Position numbers and translations under genes: made by a program. A DNA stretch of 64,000 nucleotides from Streptomyces specialis (GTDB taxonomy: Bacteria > Actinomycetota > Actinomycetes > Streptomycetales > Streptomycetaceae): the NCBI RefSeq assembly GCF_001493375.1, contig NZ_LN929893.1, forward strand, positions 231,284-295,283, given 5' to 3'. Below are positions 1-11,039 of the stretch, in pieces (the stretch's first letter is position 1; every line of letters begins with the position of its first letter). The notes below the pieces were generated by a model that saw only the letters and a program-made list of their open reading frames with translations, did not search any database and was not told where the DNA came from.

Positions 1-170
1 CGGGGTGGGGGGGAGGGGGGGGTGGGGGCGGGGGGGGGTGGGGGGTGGGAGCGGGTGAGCCCGGTGGGGAGAGTGGCGGGGGGCTGGGGCGGGTGGGGGG
101 GGAGCCGCCGGGGGGGGGCGGGGGGGGGCCCTGGGGGGGGGGGGGGGGCGCGAGGGGGCGCGGCGGTTCG
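1..170. other. G-rich low-complexity contig end
   Basis: The first 170 bases are almost entirely runs of G with scattered T, A and C. ORFs here are Gly/Arg/Trp-rich and have no family resemblance. It looks like a low-quality or poly-G contig end rather than genomic sequence, in keeping with the adapter artefacts found elsewhere in the window. Confidence 0.6.
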
Positions 171-487
171 GGTGCCCGCCACCGCCACGCCGAGCACGGC
201 CCGTCTGCCGGGTCGTGCGGTGTCCCCGCCTGCCGTCTGTCGAGCTGCCATGGTCCACTCCGTAGGGCTCGTCGCTCCGGCCCGCGTGGTCCCCGCGGGC
301 CTGCCGGTCGCGCCCCGATCATGGTCGGCGGCCCTGTACGCACCGGGACGGGCGGGGAAACGCATGAGAAAGCCGCGTCAAAACCGAGTATCCGTGGTGT
401 GAACCCCCCGCGCGACGCGAAGGAAGAGACGAGTATCGTCACTGGAGATACGGGCACACCCATGCCCATGACCGACCGGAGGGGAAG
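171..487. other. Non-coding stretch upstream of acyltransferase
   Basis: This stretch has normal Streptomyces composition but no convincing gene: the ORFs crossing it begin inside the G-rich artefact and show no recognisable domain. It should hold the promoter of the acyltransferase that starts at 488. I could not pick a confident -10/-35 pair. Confidence 0.4.
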
Positions 488-1168
488 TTGTCCCGATTCG
501 TGCTGCTGAAGGTGCTGCTCGGCCCTCTGCTGAAGCTCTTCTTCCGCCCGCGGGTCGAGGGAGGCGAGAGCGTTCCCGCCGACGGGCCGGTCATCCTGGC
601 CGGCAACCACCTCACGTTCATCGACTCGATCATCCTGCCCCTGGTCATGGAGCGGCAGGTGTTCTTCATCGGCAAGGACGAGTACGTCCGGGGCCGCAGC
701 CTCAAGGGCCGGCTCATGGCGTGGTTCTTCACCGCCGTCGGCATGATCCCGGTGGACCGGGACGGCGGCCACGGCGGCGTCGCGGCGCTGATGACCGGGC
801 GGCGGGTGCTGGAGGAGGGCAAGGTCTTCGGGATCTACCCCGAGGGCACGCGGTCACCCGACGGGCGCCTGTACCGGGGCCGCACCGGCATCGCGCGCCT
901 GACGCTCATGACCGGCGCGCCGGTGGTGCCGTTCGCGATGATCGGCACCGACCAGGTCCAGCCGGGCGGCCGTGGCCTGCCCCGGGTGGGGCCCGGCCGG
1001 CGGATCACGGTCCGCTTCGGCGAGCCCCTGGACTTCTCGCGGTACGAGGGCATGGACCGCGACCGCTACGTGCTGCGGGCCGTGACCGACGAGGTCATGG
1101 CCGAGGTGATGCGCCTGTCCGGCCAGGAGTACGTGGACATGTACGCGACCAAGGTGAAGGCCGCCTGA
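488..1168 (+). CDS. 1-acyl-sn-glycerol-3-phosphate acyltransferase family protein
   Basis: This is a PlsC/LPLAT-family acyltransferase that would move an acyl chain to lysophosphatidic acid or a related lysolipid at the inner face of the membrane. It is 226 aa, the usual size for actinobacterial PlsC-like proteins. The catalytic HX4D box is seen as NHLTFID (His41, Asp46) and the glycerol-phosphate binding block as YPEGTRS near residue 119. The start is TTG at 488, chosen because a GGAGG lies five bases upstream and homology begins at once (SRFVLLKVLLGPLL). Streptomyces carry several paralogues, so the exact acceptor lipid cannot be told. The family call is firm; the substrate is inferred. Confidence 0.88.
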   Translation: MSRFVLLKVLLGPLLKLFFRPRVEGGESVPADGPVILAGNHLTFIDSIILPLVMERQVFFIGKDEYVRGRSLKGRLMAWFFTAVGMIPVDRDGGHGGVAALMTGRRVLEEGKVFGIYPEGTRSPDGRLYRGRTGIARLTLMTGAPVVPFAMIGTDQVQPGGRGLPRVGPGRRITVRFGEPLDFSRYEGMDRDRYVLRAVTDEVMAEVMRLSGQEYVDMYATKVKAA

Positions 1169-1171
1169 CGG

Positions 1172-1402
1172 TCACGGCCGGGCGGTGCGCCTGAGCAGGC
1201 GCTGGATCGTCGGGTAGGAGCGGCCGGTGGCCCGGGCGATCTGGGCACGGGTGTGCCCCTGCTCCAGCGCCGCGCGGGCCCGTTCCGCGAGCGCGGCCCG
1301 TTCCCCGGGGGACAGCCGTTTGTTCTTCGGGTAGCGCGGCAGCCCGACCGGCGGATGAACCGGCCGGGGCCGGGCCGCGACCGGCGGTTTCCCGCGCCCT
1401 GC
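1172..1402 (-). pseudogene. HTH-domain remnant without a start codon
   Basis: The minus-strand frame reads RLSPGERAALAERARAALEQ, then a helix-turn-helix (HTRAQIARATGRSYPTIQRLL) and a short basic tail. This resembles the small resolvase-type HTH proteins common in Streptomyces. An in-frame stop lies at 1403-1405 and no ATG, GTG or TTG occurs between it and the HTH. Either it starts at a rare CTG or it has lost its N-terminus. It sits 3' of the WbqC-like gene on the same strand and its stop is just past the convergent acyltransferase. A decayed DNA-binding gene at the edge of the accessory cassette is the best reading. Confidence 0.45.
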
Positions 1403-1424
1403 TCAAGGAGTGGGGACGGCTCGC

Positions 1425-2219
1425 TCAGGCTGCCGTCCGCAGACGGCAGTGGTCGGTGGCGAGAGCCCGAAGACGGGCGGCCACGGCGTCCGGCCCGAGT
1501 GCTGCCAGGGCCCACAGGGCACTGAGGCGGCGGCCCGAGGCCCAGATGCCGGTGGTCGGCGGCCGGAACGGCGCAACGGCGATGTTCTGGGCGGCGAACG
1601 GCTCGGGGTCGAGGTAGGTGATGCCGCCGGTCCCGCACAGATACGTCCGAGCGCCGGTCGCGGCGGCCAGATCGGCGAGGCGGACGGACCGGCCCGGCCG
1701 AGCGGTCAGGCGGCTGCTGGTGAGGATCTGGCCCTGCCAGCCGATCAGGTCCAGCAGGACGCGGGTGGACGTCTGGGCGACGACTGCGGTCCGCCCGGTG
1801 GCGAATGCGTCCAGCACGGGTTCCAGGACCTCGGGTAGGGCGGGCCAGTGGGGGCTGGCGCCATAGTGCTGCCGCACCATCCCGGCGGTCCTGCGGCGGG
1901 CCAGAACCGGGTTGTCGATCAACGCGTCCCGGAGGAGGGTGGATCTCCCGCCGGGGAGGCGGGTGGGGATGGTGAGCCACTGCTGGCGGGCCGGGTCGCC
2001 GAGGTCCGCGAGCCGGGCTCGGTGCTGGTAGTCACGGCGGGTGAACTGCACGTCGTCCAGGACGATCCAGTAGTCCGCCGCGAACAGCTTGGCCAGCGTC
2101 GTCAGTCTCGGGAACACGTTGGGCTGGTGGATGGAGCACAGTCCGCCCGGTTCGGGCAGCTCACGAGGCGATGAGGCGGCTGGTGAAGCCGTCGCGGATG
2201 AGGGCTTCGTACGCGGCAT
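1425..2219 (-). CDS. WbqC-like family protein
   Basis: This belongs to the WbqC-like family (PF08889), usually found in polysaccharide and nucleotide-sugar loci; its biochemistry is poorly defined. The diagnostic N-terminal block is SIHQPNVFPRLTTLAKLF followed by WIVLDDVQFTRRDYQHRARL. Further on are a central region with LLRDALIDN and a C-terminal ITYLDPEPFAAQNI block, all in family order. The ATG at 2219 lies inside the upstream YdcF gene; homology begins only around 2155, near a CTG that follows the YdcF stop, so the true start may be a coupled CTG there. It is the last gene of a three-gene minus-strand unit with the YdcF-like and XRE-TPR genes. The family call is good, the substrate unknown. 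Confidence 0.75.
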   Translation of the reverse strand: MPRTKPSSATASPAASSPRELPEPGGLCSIHQPNVFPRLTTLAKLFAADYWIVLDDVQFTRRDYQHRARLADLGDPARQQWLTIPTRLPGGRSTLLRDALIDNPVLARRRTAGMVRQHYGASPHWPALPEVLEPVLDAFATGRTAVVAQTSTRVLLDLIGWQGQILTSSRLTARPGRSVRLADLAAATGARTYLCGTGGITYLDPEPFAAQNIAVAPFRPPTTGIWASGRRLSALWALAALGPDAVAARLRALATDHCRLRTAA

Positions 2220-2829
2220 GCACGTCCTCCGGAACCTCCTGCTCGATGGCGAATCCGAGCTTCGGATACTCGATGACCCGCTGGAGGTCGCCGACGAGCA
2301 TGTCCAGGACGAGCTTTTCGTCGCCGATGGACTTCAGGTAGTCGTCGAACTCCAGCGGTTCCGACGCACAGAGGATCTCGACGTCGGGCCACAGCTTGCG
2401 GGCGGTCGCGAACGACCGCCTTTCCATGTAGGGCTTGGAGACCAGCAGCGCCGTGGTCGGGTGGATGCCGGCGGCGGCGAGAACCTCGCGGGCCAGCGTG
2501 ATGTTCTGCCCGGTGTTGGACGCGTTCGGTTCCAGCAGGATCGCCTCGGCCGGCACGCCGAGTTCGATGGCGTACTCGCGGTAGTGGACGGCCTCCCCGC
2601 GCGGGAAGCGAGCCTCGGTGGTGGGACTGTTGCCGCCGGTGAACACCAGCGTCGGGAAGAGCCCGGCGCGATACAGCTCGGCGGAGTGGGCGGCGACGCC
2701 GAGGTCGTGGCTGCCCAGCCCGATCGCCACGTTGACGGGCCGCAGTTCGTGCCGCATCTGGTGGTAATCCCAGATCAGCTTGGCCTGCCACCACTGGTCC
2801 TCGGTGATGCCCTGCTGGTCGTTGCTCAC
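2161..2829 (-). CDS. YdcF/DUF218 family protein
   Basis: The protein (222 aa) shows the YdcF/DUF218 fold signature: IAIGLGSHDLGVAAHSAELY, LVFTGGNSPTT, EPNASNTGQNI and LLVSKPYMERRSF. Family members include ElyC/SanA-like envelope proteins and YdcF, which binds S-adenosylmethionine in E. coli. There is no N-terminal membrane helix, so this one is probably cytoplasmic. I chose the GTG at 2829 because AGGGAGAA precedes it at good spacing; a GTG at 2847 lacks a ribosome site. It starts 14 bases after the XRE-TPR stop and overlaps the extended WbqC-like ORF, pointing to co-transcription. A SAM link would fit the nearby SAHH-like gene, but that is inference. Confidence 0.78.
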   Translation of the reverse strand: MSNDQQGITEDQWWQAKLIWDYHQMRHELRPVNVAIGLGSHDLGVAAHSAELYRAGLFPTLVFTGGNSPTTEARFPRGEAVHYREYAIELGVPAEAILLEPNASNTGQNITLAREVLAAAGIHPTTALLVSKPYMERRSFATARKLWPDVEILCASEPLEFDDYLKSIGDEKLVLDMLVGDLQRVIEYPKLGFAIEQEVPEDVHAAYEALIRDGFTSRLIAS

Positions 2830-2843
2830 GCGTTTCTCCCTGT

Positions 2844-3947
2844 TCACCGTTGTCGGGGCCCGGTCGGCCCCTCACGCATGGCCTCGATGCCCTCGATACT
2901 GCGCAGCTGGTGCACGAGTCCGTACTGCGAGGCCACCTTGGCGGCTTGGTCGAGGACGAGGTGGCCATCATCCCGGGTCGCCGTGTCGGAGAGCAGGATG
3001 TGGCCATGAGCGGTGTCCAGTCGCACGCGCTGCATCGGTGAGTCCGTGCTACCGCTGCTGCGGGCGATGTCGATGAAGTGCAGGGCCTGAGTGAGATCGC
3101 CAGCGCCGCGGCGGGCGAGGGCGAGTTTCTGGTGCGCCACCGACCAGTCGTCCGGTTCGGTGAGGTCTTCGAAGTCGCGGATCGCCGCCTGTATGACGCG
3201 GGTCGCATAGTCGTGCTGGCCGTCCTTGCTCAGCGCGGTCCCCACCCACAATCTCGCGCGTGCCCGGTCGCGGCGGGAAAGCCGGTCGTCGACGGCGAGG
3301 GTCTCGTAGCTGCGGGCGGCGATCTCCAGCTTGCCGGACATCTCGGTGACCACGGCCAGGGAGAGGTCGAGCTGGGCGACGCGGCGGGGGATGTCGAGCT
3401 GGGTGAACACCGCGCGAGCGCCTGCATAGGAATGCTGGGCGGACAGCGGGCCGAGGACGACGCCCTGGTCGCGCTCCAGGTCGCCGAGCAGGGCGGTCGA
3501 GCGGGCGAGGAGATACAGGCCCTTTTCGTCCAGCTCGGAAGCCTTGGACCGGCCCAGCCACCGGGTGAGGAGGCTGTGGGCGAAGGCGAAGTCCTGCCGG
3601 GACAGGGCGACCAGGACGCGGTCGAGGTCGTCGGCCCAGGACTCGTACTCCCAGGCTCTCGGCCCGGAGGCGGTGACACGGCGCCCACCGGCGCTCTGCA
3701 CCGGGCTGGTCATCTCGGAGAGGAGCGTTTCGAACCGCTGATGGACGACGGCGTCCGCGCGGCCGAGAGCGGTGTCGAGGATGGCCTGGGTGTCGGGTCT
3801 CGGCTCGGTGTCGGCGAGCTTGGCCTCCCACTTGGACACGGTCGCAACCGCCAGGCCGAGCTGCTGGGCGAAGGCCCGCACGCTCAGTCGCAGGGCGAGA
3901 CGCAGGGCCCTGGCCTCAAGGCCGGTCCACTGGTGCACGGTCGCCAC
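2844..3947 (-). CDS. XRE-family regulator with TPR-like C-terminal region
   Basis: The N-terminal 60 residues form an XRE helix-turn-helix (LRLALRLSVRAFAQQLGLAV then VSKWEAK). The remaining 300 residues are all-helical and TPR-like, with repeated units such as ARSYETLAVDDRLSRRDRAR. This is the common Streptomyces layout of a regulator that senses a ligand or partner with its TPR region. The GTG start at 3947 gives MATVHQW. It heads the minus-strand unit XRE, YdcF, WbqC and is divergent from the resolvase/SAHH/Nudix unit across 152 bp, so it is the natural regulator of both. It could also be called a tetratricopeptide-containing regulator with no known ligand. Confidence 0.82.
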   Translation of the reverse strand: MATVHQWTGLEARALRLALRLSVRAFAQQLGLAVATVSKWEAKLADTEPRPDTQAILDTALGRADAVVHQRFETLLSEMTSPVQSAGGRRVTASGPRAWEYESWADDLDRVLVALSRQDFAFAHSLLTRWLGRSKASELDEKGLYLLARSTALLGDLERDQGVVLGPLSAQHSYAGARAVFTQLDIPRRVAQLDLSLAVVTEMSGKLEIAARSYETLAVDDRLSRRDRARARLWVGTALSKDGQHDYATRVIQAAIRDFEDLTEPDDWSVAHQKLALARRGAGDLTQALHFIDIARSSGSTDSPMQRVRLDTAHGHILLSDTATRDDGHLVLDQAAKVASQYGLVHQLRSIEGIEAMREGPTGPRQR

Positions 3948-4099
3948 GCATCACTCCCTTCCACCGGTCATCGAAGCAGATCCGTCCAGTCGGCAGGACG
4001 GAGGTGGATCAGAAGTAGAACGGCAGGTGGTTGGCCGCGAGTCGGCCGGACGCCACGCTCAGGATGTCACCACTTTCGAGCCTTTGGACGGTCCAGATC
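3948..4099. promoter_or_regulatory. Divergent intergenic region with inverted repeat
   Basis: The 152 bp between the divergent XRE-TPR and resolvase-like genes must carry the promoters of both units. A perfect inverted repeat, TCCGTCC and GGACGGA separated by eight bases, lies at 3981-4002. It is a plausible operator for the XRE protein. The repeat is seen directly; its function is inferred. Confidence 0.4.
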
Positions 4100-4528
4100 A
4101 TGGAACCTCTCACGGAGCATCGCCCGGTCAGCGGCCCGGTCGTTTACGGCTTTCTGCGGCTGTTGCGGGTCTCCCGGGCGCGGCAGGACGCGCTGGTCGC
4201 CTCGCTCGCCGAGTACTGCCGCAGCCATGAGTTGGAGCTCTCCGGCGTCTTCACCGACCGCGACGCGTCCGCAGGTCCGGCTTCGGCGGCCTTCAGCGGG
4301 CTGCTGGACGTGCTCGCACTACCGGACGTCTATGGCGTGATCGCCCCGGCCGAGTCGCATCTGGGGCCGAAGGCCATAGCCGCTGAACGCGGGCGCCGGA
4401 TCGAGGCGGCCGGCTCGCGGCTGCTGCTGGTCCGCAAGCCCCGCACCGCCCACCGCTCCGTCTCCAGCAACGGCCCCGGACGGCGCCGCCATCCCGGCAC
4501 CATCCGCGTCATGGGCGCCGAGTCATGA
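4100..4528 (+). CDS. Resolvase-like N-terminal domain protein
   Basis: The 142-aa protein has the layout of a serine-recombinase catalytic domain: VYGFLRLLRVSRARQDALVA (where resolvases have a Y-x-R-V-S motif), SLAEYCRSHELEL, VFTDRDASAG, and LLDVLALPDVYGVIAPAESHLG. The DNA-binding HTH found in resolvases is missing, replaced by a short Arg-rich tail. Such stand-alone domains recur in Streptomyces regulatory cassettes and probably do not recombine DNA. The start ATG at 4100 gives MEPLTEHRPV; the ribosome site is weak. The stop overlaps the ATG of a 40-aa ORF (ATGA), pointing to coupling with the downstream SAHH-like gene. Confidence 0.6.
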   Translation: MEPLTEHRPVSGPVVYGFLRLLRVSRARQDALVASLAEYCRSHELELSGVFTDRDASAGPASAAFSGLLDVLALPDVYGVIAPAESHLGPKAIAAERGRRIEAAGSRLLLVRKPRTAHRSVSSNGPGRRRHPGTIRVMGAES

Positions 4529-4647
4529 GGACCGTGATGACCAGGACGACCCGGCGGTTCTTCGAGACCCGGCCCGAGTCAGTCCGCCAGGCGGATGCCG
4601 CGCTCACGGCCGACCGGCTGCTGCTCGGATGCGCCCCCATCCGCTGA
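4525..4647 (+). CDS. Hypothetical 40-aa protein
   Basis: This small ORF starts at an ATG overlapping the resolvase-like stop codon and encodes a basic N-terminus (MRTVMTRTTRRFFETRP) followed by DAALTADRLLLGCAPIR. Codon use is Streptomyces-like and the ATGA overlap argues for real coupled translation. It ends 52 bases before the SAHH-like gene. I do not recognise it; it could be a small partner protein or a chance ORF. Confidence 0.4.
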   Translation: MRTVMTRTTRRFFETRPESVRQADAALTADRLLLGCAPIR

Positions 4648-4699
4648 CCTCAGATCTCCTCACATGGCCCCCGGACGGAACGGATGAGAGGGAACTGCA

Positions 4700-5821
4700 A
4701 TGGAAACCTTCGAACGTGCCAGACTTGACGCCTACTTCGCCCGGATCGCCACCCAGTTCGCCCCGGGTGGGCAGACTGCGTCGTTCCTGATCACGCACCT
4801 GCTGGCCGAACGTCCCGCGTTCGTCCGCGCGGTCGCCGCGATGACCCGGCTGGCCGCAGTGCTGCCCAAGCCCAAGTCCGTCCACCCGGCCGCGAAGCGT
4901 GCGGTCGAGCAGACCGTTCCGGTCGACACTCTCACCCGCGAGATGTTCACCGACGACGGCACCGCCCTGGACTACCTCGAGTCCCGGGCCGCAGGGGAGA
5001 CGGCCTGCCTGCTGGATGTCGGCGGCTACTTCGCCCCGAGCCTCGCCGAGGTCCACAGCCGTTTCACTGGCCGGCTCAGTGGGGTGATCGAGGACACCGA
5101 GAACGGCCACCGCCGCTATGAAGACCTCGACAAACTACCCTGCCCCGTCATCTCCGTCGCCCGGTCCCCGCTGAAGGACCCCGAGGACTTCCTCGTCGGC
5201 CAGTCCGTCGTCTTCTCCACCGAGGCCGTCATGCGCGACCGCGGCGACATCCTCCACGGACGGCCCGCCCTGGTGATCGGATTCGGCAAGCTCGGCTCCT
5301 CGATCGCCCGGCTCCTGCACGCCAAGGGCGTCCAGGTCACCGTCTTCGACATCGACCCCGTCCGCCGCATTCAGGCCCTCTCCCACGGGTTCACCGTCGC
5401 CCGTGACCGCGAGGCCGCCCTGGCTGGCGCCGGCCTGGTCCTCTGCGCGACCGGAGCGGTCTCCCTGCGGGGAGAGGACTTCTCCCATCTCCGCAATGGC
5501 ACCTACATCGCCACCGTCACCAGCAGCGAGGACGAACTCGACCTGGCCGGACTCCCCGACGTCTACACCCGCACGCAGGTCGGCGACCACGTCACCCGCT
5601 ACCAGACCACGGGCCACTACTTCTATCTGGCGAACGGCGGCAACGCCGTCAACTTTATTCACGGCGCCAGCGTTGGGCCGTTCATCTTCCTGGTTCAGGC
5701 CGAGATCCTGGCCGCGATCAGGATGCTCACCCGCGAAGACCTCGCTCCCGGCATCCACGAGGTCCCCGCGACCGACCGCGCCGCCATCGCGGCGACCTGG
5801 CTCAACTACTTCAATAGGTGA
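4700..5821 (+). CDS. Divergent adenosylhomocysteinase-like protein
   Basis: At 373 aa it resembles S-adenosylhomocysteine hydrolase but is shorter than canonical enzymes (430-490 aa). The SAHH-like parts are LLDVGGYFAPSL, GVIEDTENGHRRYE, the Rossmann loop ALVIGFGKLGSSIARLLHAK ending in FDIDP, and YLANGGNAVNFIHGASVGP. Where canonical SAHH has the CNIGHFDNEID active-site motif this reads TVTSSEDELDLA, so the catalytic His is absent, and the substrate-pocket motifs of the N-terminal domain are not seen. It probably binds NAD(P) and may act on another nucleoside or sugar. GAGAGGG precedes the ATG. A Nudix gene follows at once, suggesting an operon. Confidence 0.75.
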   Translation: METFERARLDAYFARIATQFAPGGQTASFLITHLLAERPAFVRAVAAMTRLAAVLPKPKSVHPAAKRAVEQTVPVDTLTREMFTDDGTALDYLESRAAGETACLLDVGGYFAPSLAEVHSRFTGRLSGVIEDTENGHRRYEDLDKLPCPVISVARSPLKDPEDFLVGQSVVFSTEAVMRDRGDILHGRPALVIGFGKLGSSIARLLHAKGVQVTVFDIDPVRRIQALSHGFTVARDREAALAGAGLVLCATGAVSLRGEDFSHLRNGTYIATVTSSEDELDLAGLPDVYTRTQVGDHVTRYQTTGHYFYLANGGNAVNFIHGASVGPFIFLVQAEILAAIRMLTREDLAPGIHEVPATDRAAIAATWLNYFNR

Positions 5822-5826
5822 TCACT

Positions 5827-6369
5827 ATGGCCATCACGGCAGACCACATCCGCACCACCCTCGCCGACTACCTTGACCGGCACCCCGAGGCCAAGACCGA
5901 ACTCGGCATCGTCCTCGGGCTTCTGGACGACGGCGACGACCTCACCAGCCGTAAGACCTGCCCCGGCCACGTCACCGCCGGAGCGATCCTCGTCCGCCCC
6001 GACAGCCACGTCCTGCACATTCTCCACAACGCCACCGGAAAGTGGCTGCTGCCCGGCGGCCACCTCGAAGCCTCCGACGGCACGCTTCTCCAGGCCGCCG
6101 GCCGAGAGCTCACCGAGGAGACCGGTATCCCGCCCCTCGTCATCACCCCGCACAGCCAGGTTCCCCTCCACATCGACATCCATCCCATCGACGCCAATCC
6201 CGCCAAGGACGAGCCCGCCCACCAGCACTTCGACTTCCGCTTCCTCTTCCGTACCACCGCCGACATCGGCGAGCTCCAGACCGAAGAGGTCTCCGGCGCC
6301 ACTTGGCGCCACCTCGAAGCGCTGTCCGATTCTCAGTTGCGGCAGCGGATCACAGAGGCCATCCGTTGA
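5827..6369 (+). CDS. Nudix hydrolase
   Basis: The protein (180 aa) carries a Nudix box, LLPGGHLEASDGTLLQAAG followed by RELTEETGI. It has the one-residue longer spacing seen in the GGHLEPGD-type subgroup, with the metal-binding REL-EE helix intact. Nudix enzymes hydrolyse nucleoside diphosphates linked to another moiety, such as NDP-sugars, NADH or ADP-ribose. The 60-residue N-terminal helical part is typical of small actinobacterial members. I chose the ATG at 5827, six bases after the SAHH-like stop; a GTG at 5818 would overlap that stop. It closes the plus-strand unit of the accessory cassette. Confidence 0.88.
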   Translation: MAITADHIRTTLADYLDRHPEAKTELGIVLGLLDDGDDLTSRKTCPGHVTAGAILVRPDSHVLHILHNATGKWLLPGGHLEASDGTLLQAAGRELTEETGIPPLVITPHSQVPLHIDIHPIDANPAKDEPAHQHFDFRFLFRTTADIGELQTEEVSGATWRHLEALSDSQLRQRITEAIR

Positions 6370-6528
6370 GCACCGGGAAATAGTCGGCCTGGACGGCGGC
6401 TGCGCAAGGATTCCCGGCACGAAGCTCCGGCGACCACTGACCTCAGCCGCCGGGGCCGGGCGCTGCGACGTGGCATCTTCCCCCCGCTCCGTTACGAATC
6501 GTGAGGTGACCATGCGCTTGACGAGGAA
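6370..6528. other. Intergenic stretch, no gene seen
   Basis: This stretch follows the Nudix stop. It has no recognisable coding region or strong terminator hairpin. Confidence 0.4.
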
Positions 6529-6684
6529 GTGCGCCGACAACTGCTGGAGGGCGTCCGGTCCGCCCGTGCCGCCGAGTCCGTCGCGGGGGTGCGGCGGACG
6601 CTGGGGCCATTGCGGCGGCGCGGGGCCCGGGAAGCGGCGGATCTGGACGAGCGGGCCCGCGCGTGGCAGCTCGCCCACACCTGA
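6529..6684 (+). CDS. Short Arg/Ala-rich ORF, possible gene remnant
   Basis: A GTG-started frame of 51 codons reads VRRQLLEGVRSARAAESVAG and ends ARAWQLAHT. It has Streptomyces-like third-position GC and looks helical and charged, like the tail of a regulator or antitoxin. No family is recognised and no ribosome site is clear. An ATG-started frame also crosses the region but lacks coding character. Treat it as a remnant or spurious. Confidence 0.25.
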   Translation: MRRQLLEGVRSARAAESVAGVRRTLGPLRRRGAREAADLDERARAWQLAHT

Positions 6685-6685
6685 C

Positions 6686-7660
6686 TCAGTGCCAGGGGAG
6701 GGTGGCGCGGTGGTGCCAGTACGTCGTGGGGGGTTCCGCGAGGGTGGCCAGGGTGGCGCGTTGGGGGGTGGACAGGTGGAGGGTGGCCGCTGTCAGGTTG
6801 GCGGTGAGCTGGTCGAGGGTGGCGGCGCCGGAGAGGGCGATGCCGCACCAGGGGTGGGCCAGCACGGCGGCCAGGGCGACGGCGTCCGGGCCGGTGCCCG
6901 TCTCCTCCGCGACGCGGCGCAGCGCGGGTGGGGCGGCGTCACCGGCCAGGCGGCCGTTGGCCATGCCCTCCTTGACGATCACGGTGAGCCCGGCCTCGTG
7001 CGCCTCGGCCAGGGCGGGGCCCGCCGAGGTCTCCAGCACGTTGAACGTGGACTGGACCGTGCCGAACAGCGGGCGGCCGTCCACCGTGATCTCCAGGGCG
7101 GCGCGGATGGCGTCGGCCTGCGCGGGGCCGCTGGTGGACAGCCCGACGGTCACGCCGGAGGCGGCCAGCCGGGACAGGCGGCCGATCACCTCCGGGTCGG
7201 TGAGGGCGGGGCTCTCCGGGGTGACGGAGTGGATCTGGTAGAGGTCGAGGTGGTCGCCGAGCAGGGCGCGGGTCTCGGCGTACTGGCGGTCGAACGTGGC
7301 GGCCGAGTGGTCCTTGACCTCGTGCGTCCCCGCGTCGGCGCGCCAGTCGGCGGTGTAGGTGTAGCCCCACTTGCTGCCGACGACGACCTCCCCGGCGGTG
7401 TCCGGCCGGGTGGCGAGCCAGCCGCCGAGGAACTCCTCGGCCCGCCCGTACGAGCGGGCCGCGTCCACGTAGCGCACGCCGTGCGCGTGCGCGGCGTCGA
7501 GGAGCTGGTGCGTCCGGTCCCGCAGCGCCTCCCGGGTGCGGTCGGCGGGGAGGTCGCGCTCCCGCCCCAGGTTGATGTACCCGGGCCGGCCGACGGCGGC
7601 GAGTCCGAGCCCGACGCGGGCGGCGGGGGTGGCCTCGGGGTCGAAGCGGGAGAACGCCAT
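6686..7660 (-). CDS. Aldo/keto reductase
   Basis: This is an NADPH-dependent TIM-barrel aldo/keto reductase of 324 aa. The catalytic tetrad is visible: Asp and Tyr in YVDAARSYG, Lys in VVGSKWGY, His in LYQIHS. The cofactor-binding C-terminal part is shorter and less conserved than in well-studied AKRs. It lies 43 bases after argH on the same strand, so it may be read through from the arginine genes, but no link to arginine metabolism is known. The substrate cannot be inferred. The ATG at 7660 (MAFSRF) gives the normal N-terminus. Confidence 0.88.
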   Translation of the reverse strand: MAFSRFDPEATPAARVGLGLAAVGRPGYINLGRERDLPADRTREALRDRTHQLLDAAHAHGVRYVDAARSYGRAEEFLGGWLATRPDTAGEVVVGSKWGYTYTADWRADAGTHEVKDHSAATFDRQYAETRALLGDHLDLYQIHSVTPESPALTDPEVIGRLSRLAASGVTVGLSTSGPAQADAIRAALEITVDGRPLFGTVQSTFNVLETSAGPALAEAHEAGLTVIVKEGMANGRLAGDAAPPALRRVAEETGTGPDAVALAAVLAHPWCGIALSGAATLDQLTANLTAATLHLSTPQRATLATLAEPPTTYWHHRATLPWH

Positions 7661-7703
7661 GCGGGACCTTCCGTGCGGGGTCGTGCGGGTCGTACGGGGT
7701 GCG

Positions 7704-11034
<3,331 letters not shown>

Positions 11035-11039
11035 CGGCC

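Noticed and set aside
4100..4528. Active site-specific recombinase
   Set aside because: The protein lacks the DNA-binding domain and no attachment sites or mobile genes are nearby.
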